Positions 1 through 12,640 are shown, counted from the stretch's first letter. The stretch: DNA of 64,000 nucleotides from Ascidia mentula (GCA_947561715.1 OX387201.1:6094001-6158000); one strand, 5' to 3'. Notes: generated by a model from the letters alone, not told the origin. Numbers and translations: made by a program.

Positions 1-25
1 AAGGCGCTTTTAATTTCCTTTTGCG

Positions 26-223
26 TTGCCTTTCTTGCAACACCCAGTATTTCGTAGTAATGTCTTGGTTTATCGCAAATTCCTATTTCAAGACACACCA
101 GGGAAACAAACATCAGGCAAAAAAACCTCCAAACCATTGCGTCCAGTTCCAGTTGAGCGCTACAGGCGTATGGCGCAACGCATGGTTACAATGGAAATGA
201 AAACAATGAGAACACAACGCTGA
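26..223 (+). CDS. Possible terminal exon of an upstream gene (partial)
   Basis: An open frame runs in from near the left edge and stops with TGA at 221-223. Its end is very basic and methionine-rich. A possible acceptor (ttcaag) lies near position 118, so a last exon could start there. I do not recognise the protein and no start is visible. It could be the 3' end of a gene to the left or a chance open frame. Confidence 0.2.
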   Translation: MPFLQHPVFRSNVLVYRKFLFQDTPGKQTSGKKTSKPLRPVPVERYRRMAQRMVTMEMKTMRTQR

Positions 224-1676
224 CGTGTCTCTTTTTAGGGTTTTTCACCGGAATTGTAGAATTTATTTCTTTTCGAAACAAATAATTGACAGATTAACTT
301 TACGTGACGTGTCGAAAAGTCGGTTCCCTTTTTCTGATGAACCACAAATACTGCAACCGAAAATGTTTTGCCGATCATGGCTGAAACATGATATACGCCA
401 GTAAAACAATAAATCAGAATCCACATTGTACTTATAATTTTTTCCATATTCTTGTGAAACGAAACACGTTTTAGACTTGGAGAGAGGTTTCTTACAACGG
501 AGAGGAGCGCTTGTTTCACAATAAGACAACAGCATGAAACATACTGCTAGGTTGTATTATAAATTCTTGGCTTGTGCAGTGGTAATTAAGTAGCAGCCTA
601 TATCGACTTTTACAACAGTGTTAACCGAACAAAGCCTTTTTGGATCCAAACCGGGCCAACTTCAGAAAGCCAAGAATACGAACTTGCAACACAGTGTGGT
701 TCTATTGTTATAAGCATTGGTAATGTAAAATAGGCCGTGTCCATGCAATGATTGCATAAGGAATGACATGGCAAAGGTCACAACTTGCATATTCGTGCAA
801 ATGCAACACCAATAGGCCTAGGTGTCAGATTGTAAATTCGGTGCCTAAACGACCCGAAAATCTTTACTATTGTTTGTATCCAGTTGATCTGTATCCCAAC
901 TATTTTGAGGTGTTCGAATTTTGGACAGGGAAGCCACATAGTAATGTGCTGTCAAGAAACCGAATAGTAGACATACCTACCTATGTTTCAACATTCGAAT
1001 ATAGGCATCGACTGCGAATATTGACAGCACATGCTGCGTGCAATCTGCTCAACTGAACTTAAAATCTTACATTATCGTCGTTAAAAATTCCGCTCGGACA
1101 GTTAATGGATAGCAAACAACCACTGACGAATTAAAGCGCACGGATAAGGACAATAAAATACAAATACGTCTTAACAAATATACACGTTGCGTATGAAAAC
1201 TACAATTGTGAAATTGTTCCGATTCGGTCGAATATTGGCTGCTGCAGGTATTTTTGTGTTGATTGGCCCCAATCCTGAATCAGTTTTTATTATTTGCACC
1301 AATAAAAATATTGCACGATATGTTAGCAATGTAAAAAATTACTGAATACTGATGAGGGTAAAAAATTCAAATTAATACTTCGGCAGGAAAAGTGGATTTT
1401 TACACATGTGTAAGCGCAAATTGCTTGTTCTGGCACAGGCCTGAGATAGGAAGTATCATAAAAACTAAACCCTGCCAGTATTGCGGACACACATCGTTTA
1501 AAATAAATGCTTCATATGCAAGTCTAATTTTCAGAATCAGACTTTGGAAAATAGTATTCAAGAGTTTATATGCGAGCTATTTTGCAGTAGAGGTGTCTTT
1601 TCATCTGGTTCATTCGCTCCATTAGTGATAGTTGAAACCGTATCAATAGGAACAAGTCTTTTGTACGACGCTGCAA
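224..1676. other. Intergenic, no gene recognised
   Basis: AT-rich sequence with short open frames lacking splice context or family resemblance. A perfect 12-bp inverted repeat (944-955 and 1021-1032) encloses 65 bp. Nothing else supportable was seen. Confidence 0.5.
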
Positions 1677-3895
1677 TCATGACCTGTTAGGAATAAAAGT
1701 ATTACACAAAAAGTTCAAGTTGATTACACAAGTACTTGCCGTTAACAGCAATATTAGAACCAAGTTAACTGAAGCCATCAGAGGTAACCGTTGCAACAAG
1801 GAGCCAGACCAAAGAGGTCCCAAAATTTGACCAAGCCGCATTACAAGCATCCTGATGCCTTGGTTAAATGCTGTTTATACAGAAGTCGGGATTAATTGAT
1901 AAGCTTTAGAATAAATGTAACTAGAAGCAAAATACAACCTTGACTTTTGGCACTGGTTATTTTTGAAAAAAGAGATGCCTGTGGAACCCAAATGAACGGC
2001 AAATCAAAAATATACACTGCAGTGTGAATGATAAAAAGTGCAAACAACAAATGATACTCTGAAATGATAAAACATTCAATGAACAGTCAATAATTTTGTC
2101 ATAAATAAAACAACCAACCTAAAAGATTTTTGGAAGCAAATGTGATGTAAACCAAGAAGTAAATGCTAAGTAAACACATGATAATCGAGCCAATGAGCAA
2201 AAGGAATCTGTCAGACAACCTTTTGCTAAGAAGACCGACAGTGATGAAGCTTACAATCACCTGTTAACATATAAAAATGCAACGAAGCATTCTGGAATTA
2301 TGTACATTGCTGCCACATGTATGTCAAACAAACGACAATTCATCACATGCAGAAACTAAACAAACAAATATGAGTTGTTGTACAAACAAATGCATGGATT
2401 TGGAACAATGTCGTTTTGTGAAATGGTTTAAAGCCCTTCTGCTACTTACCACTGCACCGATGGCACTGAAGAAAATGCTGTTTGCTGATTCCTTCCAATC
2501 AAACAACTGAAGAGTCAAAGGGGTTAGTAAGGTTTCTCCACTGGTTTGCAAAAACATTAACACAAAGTTAATGAACAGGCAAACAATAACTTCTTCACGA
2601 AACAGATCTAACAAAAATAAAGCAAGCATTAAATTTTGCCAACATGAAAATGTTGCTATGATTATATTACCTTTGTACACCAATTTCCAAAAACTCTTGG
2701 ACTCTTTTACCACAACATCTGACTTTTCAAAATCACAATTTCGTTCATTATCCATTCCATTTTCTGCAGCTTCATTATTGATGTTTTCATTGTGATTGTC
2801 ATATCCACTTTCTTCCTTTACTGCTGCAGTTGTGGGGAGCTCAAAGTATCCCACAGCCATCACAATTAAATGGAAAGTCCACACAATTGCCATGAAAAAC
2901 TAATTTGCGCAATTTATCAGAGAAATGCAAATAAAAAAATTTATTTGTTTTGTTCCTACCCCAGGAATCCTTAAAGCATCAATATTCAAACTCCCGATGT
3001 GAAAACCAGCATCTTTCAAGAAAAGATTAAATGCAGGACCTATCAAAAGACCAAATTGCCGAAGTGACATCAGTAAAGAAAATGCTGCAGTTCTTTGTTT
3101 ATGGGTGGTGCTGCGTGAAATCATTCCTAATATAGATGAACCTGACCCAGATCCTATACCGGCAAGGAATCGACTAAAAAGGACCACTGTAGGGGTTTTG
3201 GCAACAAAGTAGAGAACATTGCCTGAAAACAAAAATTTTTAATTTTAAAGCTGTATAAAGCATGTAAATAATAATTACCTGCTATTTCAAATAGGTTGCT
3301 TATCATAACAGCTGCTTTGGATGAGGCAGTTTTATCTGTTAACCTTCCATAAATGGGGGCTGAAATTAATCCACCAACACTATAGGCAGACATAACAAGT
3401 CCAATAAAGAACTGTTCTGCATTCATTTGTATCAAGTACAAATTCAGCGTTGGTAAAATTACAGCTGAAAAATTAAATATTGGTTTATAGAACAGCGTTC
3501 ATCCGAAAAGGTTACAAAGAACCTTGAAGTTTTGTTAAACAGTCATGGGCATTATTTTTAAATTAGGGGTTTTATCCAGCTTAAAATACTTTCAATTGTC
3601 TATTCCATGAAAATTACATAAAATAGGTAAATCTGAACAATTTAGGCAAGTGAAACACAAGCTTTTTTGGGTGCACATATTGTTAAACTGCCATCTAAAA
3701 AAACTACAAGGGTTCAATGATGCTGAAAAGTTTTGCCAAAGCGAAACATATATTAAAACAACAAATAAGTTAATTAAATATAGCAATAAAATATTTTGGT
3801 CCTTTTAAAATAAAAAAAAACTTACCATATTCGACACCACTAAAAAAGAAATACAAACACACAGCAATCAACGTTGATATATTTTTTCCTTTCAT
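1677..3895 (-). CDS. Major facilitator superfamily transporter (MFSD8 / SPX-MFS-like), 8 exons
   Basis: Eight exons on the minus strand: 3826-3895, 3279-3464, 2960-3222, 2671-2899, 2450-2607, 2119-2260, 1939-2016, 1677-1870. All are GT-AG and all phases join, giving 439 residues. The start is the ATG at 3895, followed directly by the first hydrophobic helix (LIAVCLYFFFSGVEY). Exon 2 encodes an MFS loop 2-3 signature (PIYGRLTDK). Exon 3 has FLAGIGSGSGSSILG and GLLIGP, typical of MFS helices 4-5. A charged Asn/Glu-rich loop around residues 190-230 fits the central cytoplasmic loop between the two six-helix halves. The last exon contains RLGQILGPLWSG. Family knowledge suggests a transporter in lysosomal or other endomembranes; the substrate cannot be read from sequence. 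MFSD8/CLN7 is the nearest named animal relative I can suggest, but the C-terminal half also recalls SPX-MFS proteins, so no symbol is given. Confidence 0.82.
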
Positions 3896-6646
3896 ACTTT
3901 ATGTGCTCAAAGTACTAAAAACACCAAAGCAATATACCACAATTCTAACACATCAATTCCATCCTATGACACAATTTCTGCACAAAAAAATGAGTATCTG
4001 TCTTGTTCATGGTTAATCTTTTGTGCAATTTTACTTGTTTTTAGGCTTGGCACAAAATATTCTGATGTACACTCTTGACTGCAAGAAATTACAGGCCAGC
4101 GTATGGTCCAGCCTGGAAAAGACCATAAATAAAGTTGTCAAATTCAGCATTTAATTACACTACAGTCAAAACTTTTGATATCGGTACCAAGTACAAGCTA
4201 AGATTTAACAAGTTTACAAAATTTTATACAGATTTATTTCCTGTTTTAAAGCTTTGCCACATTCAGGTGCTTCTACTATGTACTCAATGTGCATTTGCAC
4301 CAACACATTTGTCCTGACCCCTCCCCACCTTGGGCTTACATGTTGTATCAGCCGTTTTGTTTGGAAAGCATTATTTCAACTTCTTAATCTACGAAAAATC
4401 ATATTCTCGCCTTACTCAGTTTCAACATCAACTTTCATAAGGAACAATGAACGCTACCTCGCACTTTCGTCAAAATAGGATCTCGTTGTACGTTCATTGT
4501 ATTGCTAGAAGGTCCAGAGTGAGACATGATTTGCCGATCGAGTATGATGGGGGTAGGTGAGAACGAGGCGTCTTACGTGCTTTTGCATGTATATGTATAT
4601 CCCCTTATATGCAATTATGTGCTTCTATATACACATATGTGCAAAGATATGCCGCTGTGTAAAGCTATGTGCGACTTTCTTGATCTATGTGCAACTAAAG
4701 AGTCTAGGCCACTGAAATTTTTGAAACTTAATACTAAACATTGGTAGATAGCTTTAACTGCATGCTCAATTCATTTAATTCGCTTAGCGTTCATTGCGCA
4801 AGCACCAGCAAATGCGACGACAGTTGAACGGGTTTTGTAGTTCACATATGCCACCGCTGCGTATGTCACATTGCGTGCTATTTGCGCAAAAATGCTATTT
4901 GCCTTAATAAGTTAAAGTGATATCTCCGTTGTCTTGTGCACGTCACCAGAAACAAACAATTGTCGTTTCGTAAACGTATCGGAAGAAACTGTAAATTCTG
5001 ACATAATGCAAAACCTGAGTTTTTTCGAAACAGGACAAAAACAATGAAAGCATTTTACTCGCGGAGTCGCAGTTAGCAAACTGATACTTAGGAAGCGTTT
5101 AATCCAATGTACGCTTCAAAAAATGGCAAAAATTCTAGTTATGACATCAACTGCAGAAAGGAGATTTTGTTTTTTTTTGCAAACCTGCACGTCCAGACAA
5201 CGCGTCATCCGCCTGAACATCAAATTTACTTTCCTATCGTTGGTTGATAGAACATCAGTTTTTTAGTTGCGGTTATTCCAAACTCTTTTGGACGCGGACC
5301 CACGATCATTTGTGAATCTGTCAAATGTGATTTGCGAATAACGATTGGCGTAACGCGTTTAAATAACGATATAACGATAAACAATGACGATGTACTTGTA
5401 ATATTTGCAATGGAACATATACCGCCATAATTTTTATTACTTATCTGATTCGGCTATTTTTAATGCAATATACCATTTTAAATAGCAGTAGGAACAGTCA
5501 TCCACTAGTGGTAATAGTGGACATTAGGTAGCAATAGAATGGCCACGTGGTTGCGCTACAAAAATATGTTTTTCCCTCTTTACTCTATTATAAATACGCC
5601 AGCGTGCACGCAGCTTAATGCCACTGTGAAAAACTCTGCGTTAAATTCTATCACGTTGCAAACCACTGATAATAATTATTTTTTGGATTATACTGTTTGC
5701 TAGTGAATCATGAGTGACAGTTTGGAGAAACAATTCGCGCTATAGCGCTGTACGCATTTGGCTGCCAATATACACGCATACGTTTGCACTATCAGCCATG
5801 CCAGATTTCGGAAACCAAGTACAACAATGCACAATCCAATTTTTGCACTACCAATGAAAAAATGTTGACGTGGGAAACCTTACCTCCCTGTAATTATGGC
5901 GAAGAGCAGACAAAATGCAGCATCTATTTAGACCTTCCCCCTCATGTTTATTCCGGAATATTAAGGTTTTCCTCACGGTTAAGCCTGAACATGCGTGGAA
6001 CAGTAGTATCACGAGAAGAAAGATAAATATCAGAAACTATCGCAGTTGATACAAGTTGGCGGTTTTTGAAGACGTAGCATTTTTCATAAAACAGTGATTT
6101 AAATAGCACCCAATAAATCTTTAGAGTACATGTTTTTGGCACGCTAGGACAATTGACTCAGTCTAAAAAAAATTATTGCATTGAAATTATATGTTCAACT
6201 TGATGAAGTGAAGAATGAAATTTGTGCATTGTTGTTCTCAGTGACACAGAGTCGTACGTAGTGGAAAGGGGTTTGCTCGCATACTTCCTCACTGCAGCAT
6301 ATAGATGCGTGCGACTTCACAAATGTGCACGTAGCTACAGAAGCACATTTTAAAATTAGAACGACCATGTACCAAGGAGTACCCAATGTGCAATTGGGAA
6401 TTCCCCAAATGGAATACATTCAAAAAGTGTTTCGCAAAAAATATTTATAACTTTATTTTTGTTAGGTGTTCTACTTATACGTCACTGATTTCGTTCTTGT
6501 TTGTGTATATTTTTTTCAGTGTAACGAACAAAACAAATTGTAGTATCCTATTATCAATAAATTTATTTCTTAAAACTTTTTGAACAGAAATGGCAATTTT
6601 GTTTTGAGAACCATGCTTCCAGTGTTTTTTCATCAACGAGAAATCA
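3896..6646. other. Intergenic, no gene recognised
   Basis: About 2.7 kb without a convincing exon. Around 4590-4695 there is a loose run of TATGTGC-like units. All open frames are short and lack splice context. Upstream regulatory sequence of the MFS gene presumably lies near 3900-4100, but no specific element can be named. Confidence 0.45.
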
Positions 6647-6662
6647 TGTTTAACACACTTAC

Positions 6663-6814
6663 GTAGACAACCCGGGTGACACGAACGTGGATGTTTTGGA
6701 AAGGAAAAAGGCATGTCCTTTTTTCTCGTCACTCTCTCTCTCACGCACATTCATGCGGTGGAGTTCTTTGGCGGCAACTTGCAGGTTGTGGCGTCTGAGT
6801 TGGTGTTTTGCCAT
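6663..6814 (-). CDS. Exon-like open frame in left arm of inverted repeat (uncharacterised)
   Basis: An ATG at 6814 opens a frame that stays open for 152 nt up to a good donor (gtaagt) after 6663, phase 2. The encoded piece is basic and begins MAKHQLRRHNLQVAAKEL. A possible next exon sits near 6330 behind a ttctgtag acceptor, where the frame would end after about 14 more codons; this is speculative. I do not recognise the protein. The copy in the right arm (7013-7151, plus strand) is 13 nt shorter and so frameshifted relative to this one. Confidence 0.3.
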
Positions 6815-7012
6815 TAATAATGTTGAATTTGTTATATAAATTTCAAATTACTGAGATTTTGAAACACAGGTTAGAAAATAGCACTTACAACTACCATTTA
6901 AAACCTTTGTGAATGCATTTTCTTTTCCAAACCACTTCATTGATTCTTTAAAACCGCAATATATCAAAACAGCTGTAAACATTAACACTAGATTTTCAAT
7001 TCAACATCATTA

Positions 7013-7151
7013 ATGGCAAAACACCAACTCAGACGCCACAACCTGCAAGTTGCCGCCAAAGAACTGTGCGTGAGAGAGAGAGTGACGAGAAAAAAGGACA
7101 TGCCTTTTTCCTTTCCAAAACATCCACTTTCGTGTCACCCGGGTTGTCTAC
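7013..7151 (+). pseudogene. Right-arm copy of the exon-like frame, frameshifted by a 13-nt gap
   Basis: This is the inverted partner of the left-arm frame, with the same ATG context and the same splice-donor-like end. The first 17 codons agree; after that the 13-nt difference shifts the frame. Which arm is ancestral cannot be decided here. It ends about 140 bp before the NAA10 start codon on the same strand, so it could act as upstream or leader sequence for NAA10. Confidence 0.3.
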
Positions 7152-7289
7152 GTAAGTGTGTTAAACAGAAATCATTAATACTACAATAGTATACTCTGAT
7201 ATGATCATCTTTAACAAGCGCTAATTTTTTTTTTCCAATACAACCGTTGAATTTAGGTACCTGGGTAGGGTTGAAGCCACCGTGTCAAG

Positions 7290-8844
7290 ATGAATATACG
7301 CAATTCTCAGGTAAATATGAGATTAATGAGAAGAGTAGAAAAATGATTTTATCATAAAACTGTAGTTATTTGTTAGTTAAATCCTAAAAGTATAGCTATA
7401 GTTGTTAGAAAACTTCATGCCTTATATGTGTTTAACAGCCTGCAGACTTGATGAACATGCAGCACTGTAACATGCTGTGTCTGCCTGAAAACTATTTGAT
7501 GAAGTACTACTTTTACCATGGATTGTCATGGCCCCAACTTTCGTATGTTGCTGAAGACAGCAAAGGAAATATTGTTGGGTATGTGTTAGCCAAAATGGAA
7601 GAAGACCCTGATGAAGCCACCCATGGACACATTACATCCCTTGTTGGTTTATGTTGATGCTTTTGCTGTGTTTTGTTAGTTTAGGCTGATTTTGTAATAT
7701 GATACATTTTAATAATATGTTTGTTTGGTGAATTTTCATATACATGTGGTATATTTGGTTTAGTGAATTAGATTATATTTTTTCACCTATAAATTGAATT
7801 TATATATGTACATTTATCCTTTGATGATGATCCTGTATTTACTCACAAGGGTAGGAATCAACACACATATAAAATATATTTGCAGGCAGTTAAACGCACC
7901 CACCGAAGACTTGGTCTTGCAAGAAAGCTAATGGATCACGCTTCAAGAGCAATGGTTGAATGCTTCAAAGCAAAGTACAAATTGTTCAGTATCTCTTTTG
8001 TCTGGGTCACAGGGGGAAATGGTGTCATAAAAGTTTAACTAAACAATTGCACAATAAGGGCACTTTTATAAATAATTGGTGCGATGATACATATTTGAAA
8101 TAATTTTGAAAGCTTTAGCAATAAGTCAAGATTGTTGTTTTAAATATTTATTGTTTTGTATTATCCTTCCATGGGCAGAAAAAATTATTGTGACATTTAG
8201 ATCTTCAAAAAAACAGATTGACAAATAGAGATCTGTTCTTTGGCCCAAAACGTTTCAGAAACCCTTCCTAAATGCTTTAAGCACTGAACTTAACAATAAT
8301 TTTAGGTATGTGTCACTTCATGTACGAGTGAGCAATCGTGCAGCACTGCGACTATATGCTGACACCTTAAAGTTTGAGCAAAGCGAGGTGGAAGCAAAGT
8401 ATTATGCTGATGGTGAAGATGCATATGCCATGAAAAGAGATTTAACCAAGCTTCTGAGCGAGGTAAAATATTTAAATAATCACCAGCAAGCTTTATTTGA
8501 ATTGCTCGATGTAAAGTGTTTTTTTTTATAAAACCCAAAGCTTAGTATGAGTTTTATCATTTTTAGATTTAATTTTACATTGTGCCAATAATATTTTTTA
8601 AAAATCATCCATAAAATAATTTTTCCAGCTACCTACGCCAAGAAAACTTTATATTCCATTTCGTGAAAAAAATTCAAGCAACACAAAGGAAACAGAATCA
8701 GTTGACGACGAAGAAGATATTTATTCTGCTGGTGATGGTTCAAATGGAACTACCATCACTGAAGTTGATAACTCAGAGTCATCGGTGGAAGTTTTAGCTG
8801 AAGACAATTTAACAAAGGCCATGGAGACTGCATCTCTAAGTTAA
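7290..8844 (+). CDS. NAA10: N-alpha-acetyltransferase 10, catalytic subunit of NatA
   Basis: Five exons: 7290-7310, 7439-7642, 7886-7974, 8306-8462, 8629-8844, giving 228 residues against about 235 in human. The family acetylates nascent N-termini (Ala, Ser, Thr and others after Met removal) at the ribosome with the NAA15 scaffold. The N-terminal half is almost identical to vertebrate NAA10 ([39 protein letters not shown]). Exon 3 has the acetyl-CoA-binding RRLGLA motif of GNAT enzymes. Exon 4 carries [16 protein letters not shown]. The last exon is an acidic, Ser-rich tail, as usual for this family. The start is the ATG at 7290 giving MNIRNSQ, the expected N-terminus. All introns are GT-AG; the second donor is a weak gttggt. 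The gene converges with the EF-hand-like gene, their stop codons being only about 145 bp apart. Confidence 0.97.
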
Positions 8845-8989
8845 TGAACTTGCTATTTTCGTGGGCTTTTTTTCTTAAATTTAAGGTAATCCCAGTCCAA
8901 GCCATTGCTGTATTTTTATATTAGCGTTTATGAAACTACACATGGGCAGCGTTTAAAGTGAATACATAAAACATGTACACGTATTTAGT

Positions 8990-11900
8990 TTATAAACGGT
9001 AAACCTTATCCTGGTCGACGTTGCCATATTTTATGTACTTTCCATCATTGGGCCAGGTCCTTATATTATTATCATAACCGTAATTAGATCGCCGCCAATT
9101 GTGGGACATTTGCTTTACGTTATGAAACACAGTGTTTTTGCTTTTGGCTGCATCACACTTTGGATGTCTATGTGTGTTGCACGGCGATAAACAAAGCCTT
9201 AACTTATCCAACAAATGCCCTGGCCAGAAAGCATTCGGAATTGCATGCTCCCTCCACAAAACTGGCTCCATCGAGCTGAAAATACAAACCTGTTTGAAAA
9301 TACAGTGTTTCAATTTATCAAAGAATATAGGTTAGATACCTGGTAATTTTTTCATATTCTTCGAATGTCAGCCAGCAATCCACTTTTCTGCTTATAGTGG
9401 CTCGTCCAGTTGAAAGGTTCATTTGGTGTCTGTATGCCATAAACAGTTCAAAGCACATAAAAATACAACAAAAGAACAGTATATGGCAGCAGATACATAC
9501 AGCATGATAAATAAAAATACAAAAAAAATACTGAAAAATATACTAAAAAATCTGAATAAATAATATTGGTACCTCTCTGGCGCAACATCTCTTAGTCTAG
9601 GAAAGATTACTACATTTGGTTCATTTGGTGTTTTCCTGCCACTGCTGTGGCTTTCACTAACAGTAGATGGTGATGCTTTGCGTTTCTGTAAAATGAATTT
9701 CCCTGCAGTTAGGGTATGGATGGTTTATTAAAGCATTGCTGATACATCACAGAATTATGCTTGAAATATTTTAACAAGGGCGCTGTGGTGAACTAGGGGG
9801 GCCAACAGTCATGTGCAACATGGTGGTTTATGTCTATTTAGTCCTGTGCCACACTGGGTTCCAGTATTTCATTGTATGCAATGTTGTTTTGGGGATGATT
9901 TTTTAAATCTCGCAAGTCTTTCAGTGTTTACTTAACTAACATTCATGCTAACCTTAACTTGAAGCAGCTGCTGAGACACTGTGTGAAACTTGGGCAAAGT
10001 TATTTTATTTTCTAAACAATGTTCTGATTGTAACTGTTCGGTTGCTGCTGAGCATTTTAATCCAATGCCTGAATAAGCAGTAGATTCAGTTGAATTGCTC
10101 TCATCTTCAATACTTGAAGAATCTTTGGTGTTACTAAAACTGCCTGACTCGCCAAATATGGAACTGCTTGTAAGAGTGTCTGAGCTTTCCCTCTGTGAAT
10201 TTCTGTTTGAACTAGTAAGAGTGGATGAGGACTGATGACCTATATCCATTTGCTCTGAAATGCCACTTTCCAAAGACAAATTACTTTCTGTATCGAAAAG
10301 TGCAAAGCTGTCTTCAGAGTCTTTTGATGTTTTTCTGTGTGCTTTGTACAAAGACATCTACGAGAGCAGTAAAGTGTTATATCTGGCAAAAGTATGTTTC
10401 TGTACATAAAACCACCCAAATGAGCTAAAAATGTAGTCAATGTATTTTTTACATTGACAAATATATGTCAGTCAATTTAAGTTGAATTTAATTGTGCCAG
10501 AAGGACAGATTATTAAAATATAAGAACAAATATTCATTTCTCAACAAAAAATTAGATTCCAACACAAAACATTGGGCACCAAGCTTTAGTCAATCATTGA
10601 TATTATATGGTAATTGTTGTTTACAAACCTTCCGCCTCAAATTTGACCTGTGTTGTGCTTTCCAGAAATCTTTTGGTAAACAGTTGCCAGGTTGTCGAAT
10701 ACTGGTTGTCAGGGTTGAGATTCTTGGCAAATCCCCGGGAATAAGTAATGCTTTCCTTAACAATGCTTCATTCAATACCAGCCCCTTTTCTTCACACAAA
10801 CGCAGGGCTGTTTGATATTCTTGCAGTCTGTAAAATATGTCTGTTTGCACGGAAACAAAAGCAGTTACACAAATGTTACAAACACATATATATATAACTA
10901 TACCTGACTTTTTGCCGGTCTACTTTAGGATCTGGGTCTGTCAGAGTCTCTTTGTTGGAAGAAATCTCCTGAGAAAAGTTTGGTAACGCATCATGAAAAA
11001 TGCAATAGTTCAACAAAACTTACTGCGGCTTTTTCTTCAGAAATGGATGGGACTTGACTTGATTGTTGGTGATTGCTAAAGCAGTATAAGTAATTAGTTC
11101 ATTCCATCACAAAACATGGTTGATTAAGTTCAATTACCGGTTAAGTAATACGTCTAGTACATGGTACAAGGAAAGATGGCTGTTGGTTGAAAAATAGTCA
11201 TAAATATCATCAGCTTCTGACTTGATGATTGTGTCCATTTGCACCAACTTAAAAATATAGTTAAACTCAAAAATACCATGCTACAAATTCCAACTTACTG
11301 TGTTAAGACCATCTCTGAACACATCAATAGAAGTATTGTTGGTAAAGTCTACGGAAGGAAAAACATCTTCCATCGAAATGTGATGGTCTTTCATACACTG
11401 ACATACTTTTTTTAATGAGATTTTGATATTTATAGGTATGTATCTCAAATTCCTTTGAGAAGTGGAGGTTGGTGTCTAAGAACATATACAACAGGTAATC
11501 GCAAACCATCACCAAAAATTTTATTTACTTACATGAATACTTTTGTTTCGTTCTTTAATTTTAAAATGCCGATTCAACACAGATTCCTCTAAGGCAGTTT
11601 TTTCGGGTTTACGCTCAAGCCAGGATGCATTTAATCCAAGGTGGTCCAAATCACTGCGTAACTTTTTTCTCTGTTCCACCCAGGATTTGTGATCATTTAT
11701 CTCAGAAGTAAAAGGTGAAGCCACGTTGGTTTCTTGTTTTTTCAATGTCGGCTGGTGTTTGGCATAATATGAGGGGAGTGTTATATCCGAGTCAGGAGTT
11801 TGAATTGTTGGTTCAACTTTCCTGTGTTCATCAAAGGGGTTGGTATCAACCAAATGGACTTTTCGTACATGTTTTCGAGGGCCAAACACTTTGCAGGAGG

Positions 11901-12051
11901 TTCGGTGGAAGTGACTTGTATACAGGTCACGGCATTTAAATTTCTGTAATTGAATATTAACCGGCAGCAAGGCATCTTCATAACTTTCAAACAAGTCTTT
12001 TACTCCAACAGCAAAGCTCTCATTGGGTTCATCAGATTGTGCAGGTGGCAT
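8990..12051 (-). CDS. Large EF-hand-like protein, possibly EFCAB12-related (10 exons)
   Basis: Ten exons join in frame: 11533-12051, 11299-11475, 11138-11247, 11024-11075, 10904-10968, 10629-10827, 9953-10357, 9573-9685, 9340-9429, 8990-9275, giving about 671 residues. Exon 1 is a long basic segment ending in a WLERKPEKTALEESVL stretch. Exons 2-3 look like a degenerate EF-hand pair: helix, loop DFTNNTSIDVF lacking the usual final Glu, then helix with IKSEADDIYDYF. Calcium binding is therefore doubtful. Exon 7 is a Ser/Asp/Glu-rich, probably disordered region. The last exon has FWPGHLLDKLRLCLSP. The name is tentative. It sits next to the ciliary gene CIMIP1 on the same strand, which is compatible with an axonemal or testis role but does not prove one. 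The exon structure is much surer than the name. Confidence 0.7.
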
Positions 12052-12640
12052 ATTGTATATTATTCCTAATATTTTTGGAATTTCCTTATTAGTTGGGATG
12101 CATAATCATATGGCACAATGAATCACATTTTTTGCATTACATAAATTTCACACATACAATTAAGAATGAATACATGTTTCCATTGGTTCAGCTAGATAAC
12201 CACCAATAAAATCTCAATTTTAGTTTGCTAAGGCAATGAACAAGCGCAATAAGGACGGTTTTGTGAAATTGTGTGTACAATAATCTCAAGTGTGCTTGAA
12301 GCAATAACACAGGTACATATGTGAAAAAGCGAAAATCTCTCAGAAAAACTAAAAGCTGGTGGTAGTGCCTAAGTGTGTATTTAAACAACATTTGTGATAC
12401 TAATGAAATGGCTTAGACGAGCTTGTGTGTGTGACAACAATATTGCAAACACAAAGACAGATATATTTCATTAACAACATAACGGCAAACATATTTTGGG
12501 TTCATTTGAATTTTAACACTTACATCAAAAACTGACATTACCAAAATAATTTTGCCTAAATTTGTTGGCAACAATCTTAAAAGTCCTTAAATCTAAAAGC
12601 ACCATCTAAACAAAAAGTGTTTTATTCAAAGCAAGTCACT
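12052..12640. other. Spacer between two minus-strand genes
   Basis: About 590 bp between the CIMIP1 stop and the start of the EF-hand-like gene, AT-rich, with no exon seen. It would hold the CIMIP1 3' UTR and the promoter of the EF-hand-like gene. At this length it is probably not an ascidian operon spacer, which is usually far shorter. Confidence 0.5.

Larger units (their letters stand above)
6647..7167. repeat. Large inverted repeat with exon-like arms
   Basis: Left arm about 6647-6829 and right arm about 6998-7167 are near-identical in inverted orientation, with a spacer of roughly 168 bp. The left arm has 13 extra bases (ttcatgcggtgga) that the right arm lacks. Apart from that and a few substitutions, the arms match base for base, including a splice-donor-like gtaagtg near each outer end and an ATG near each inner end. 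It could be a fold-back or MITE-type element, or an inverted duplication of a first exon. It lies just upstream of NAA10, so it may overlap that gene's promoter. Confidence 0.85.
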
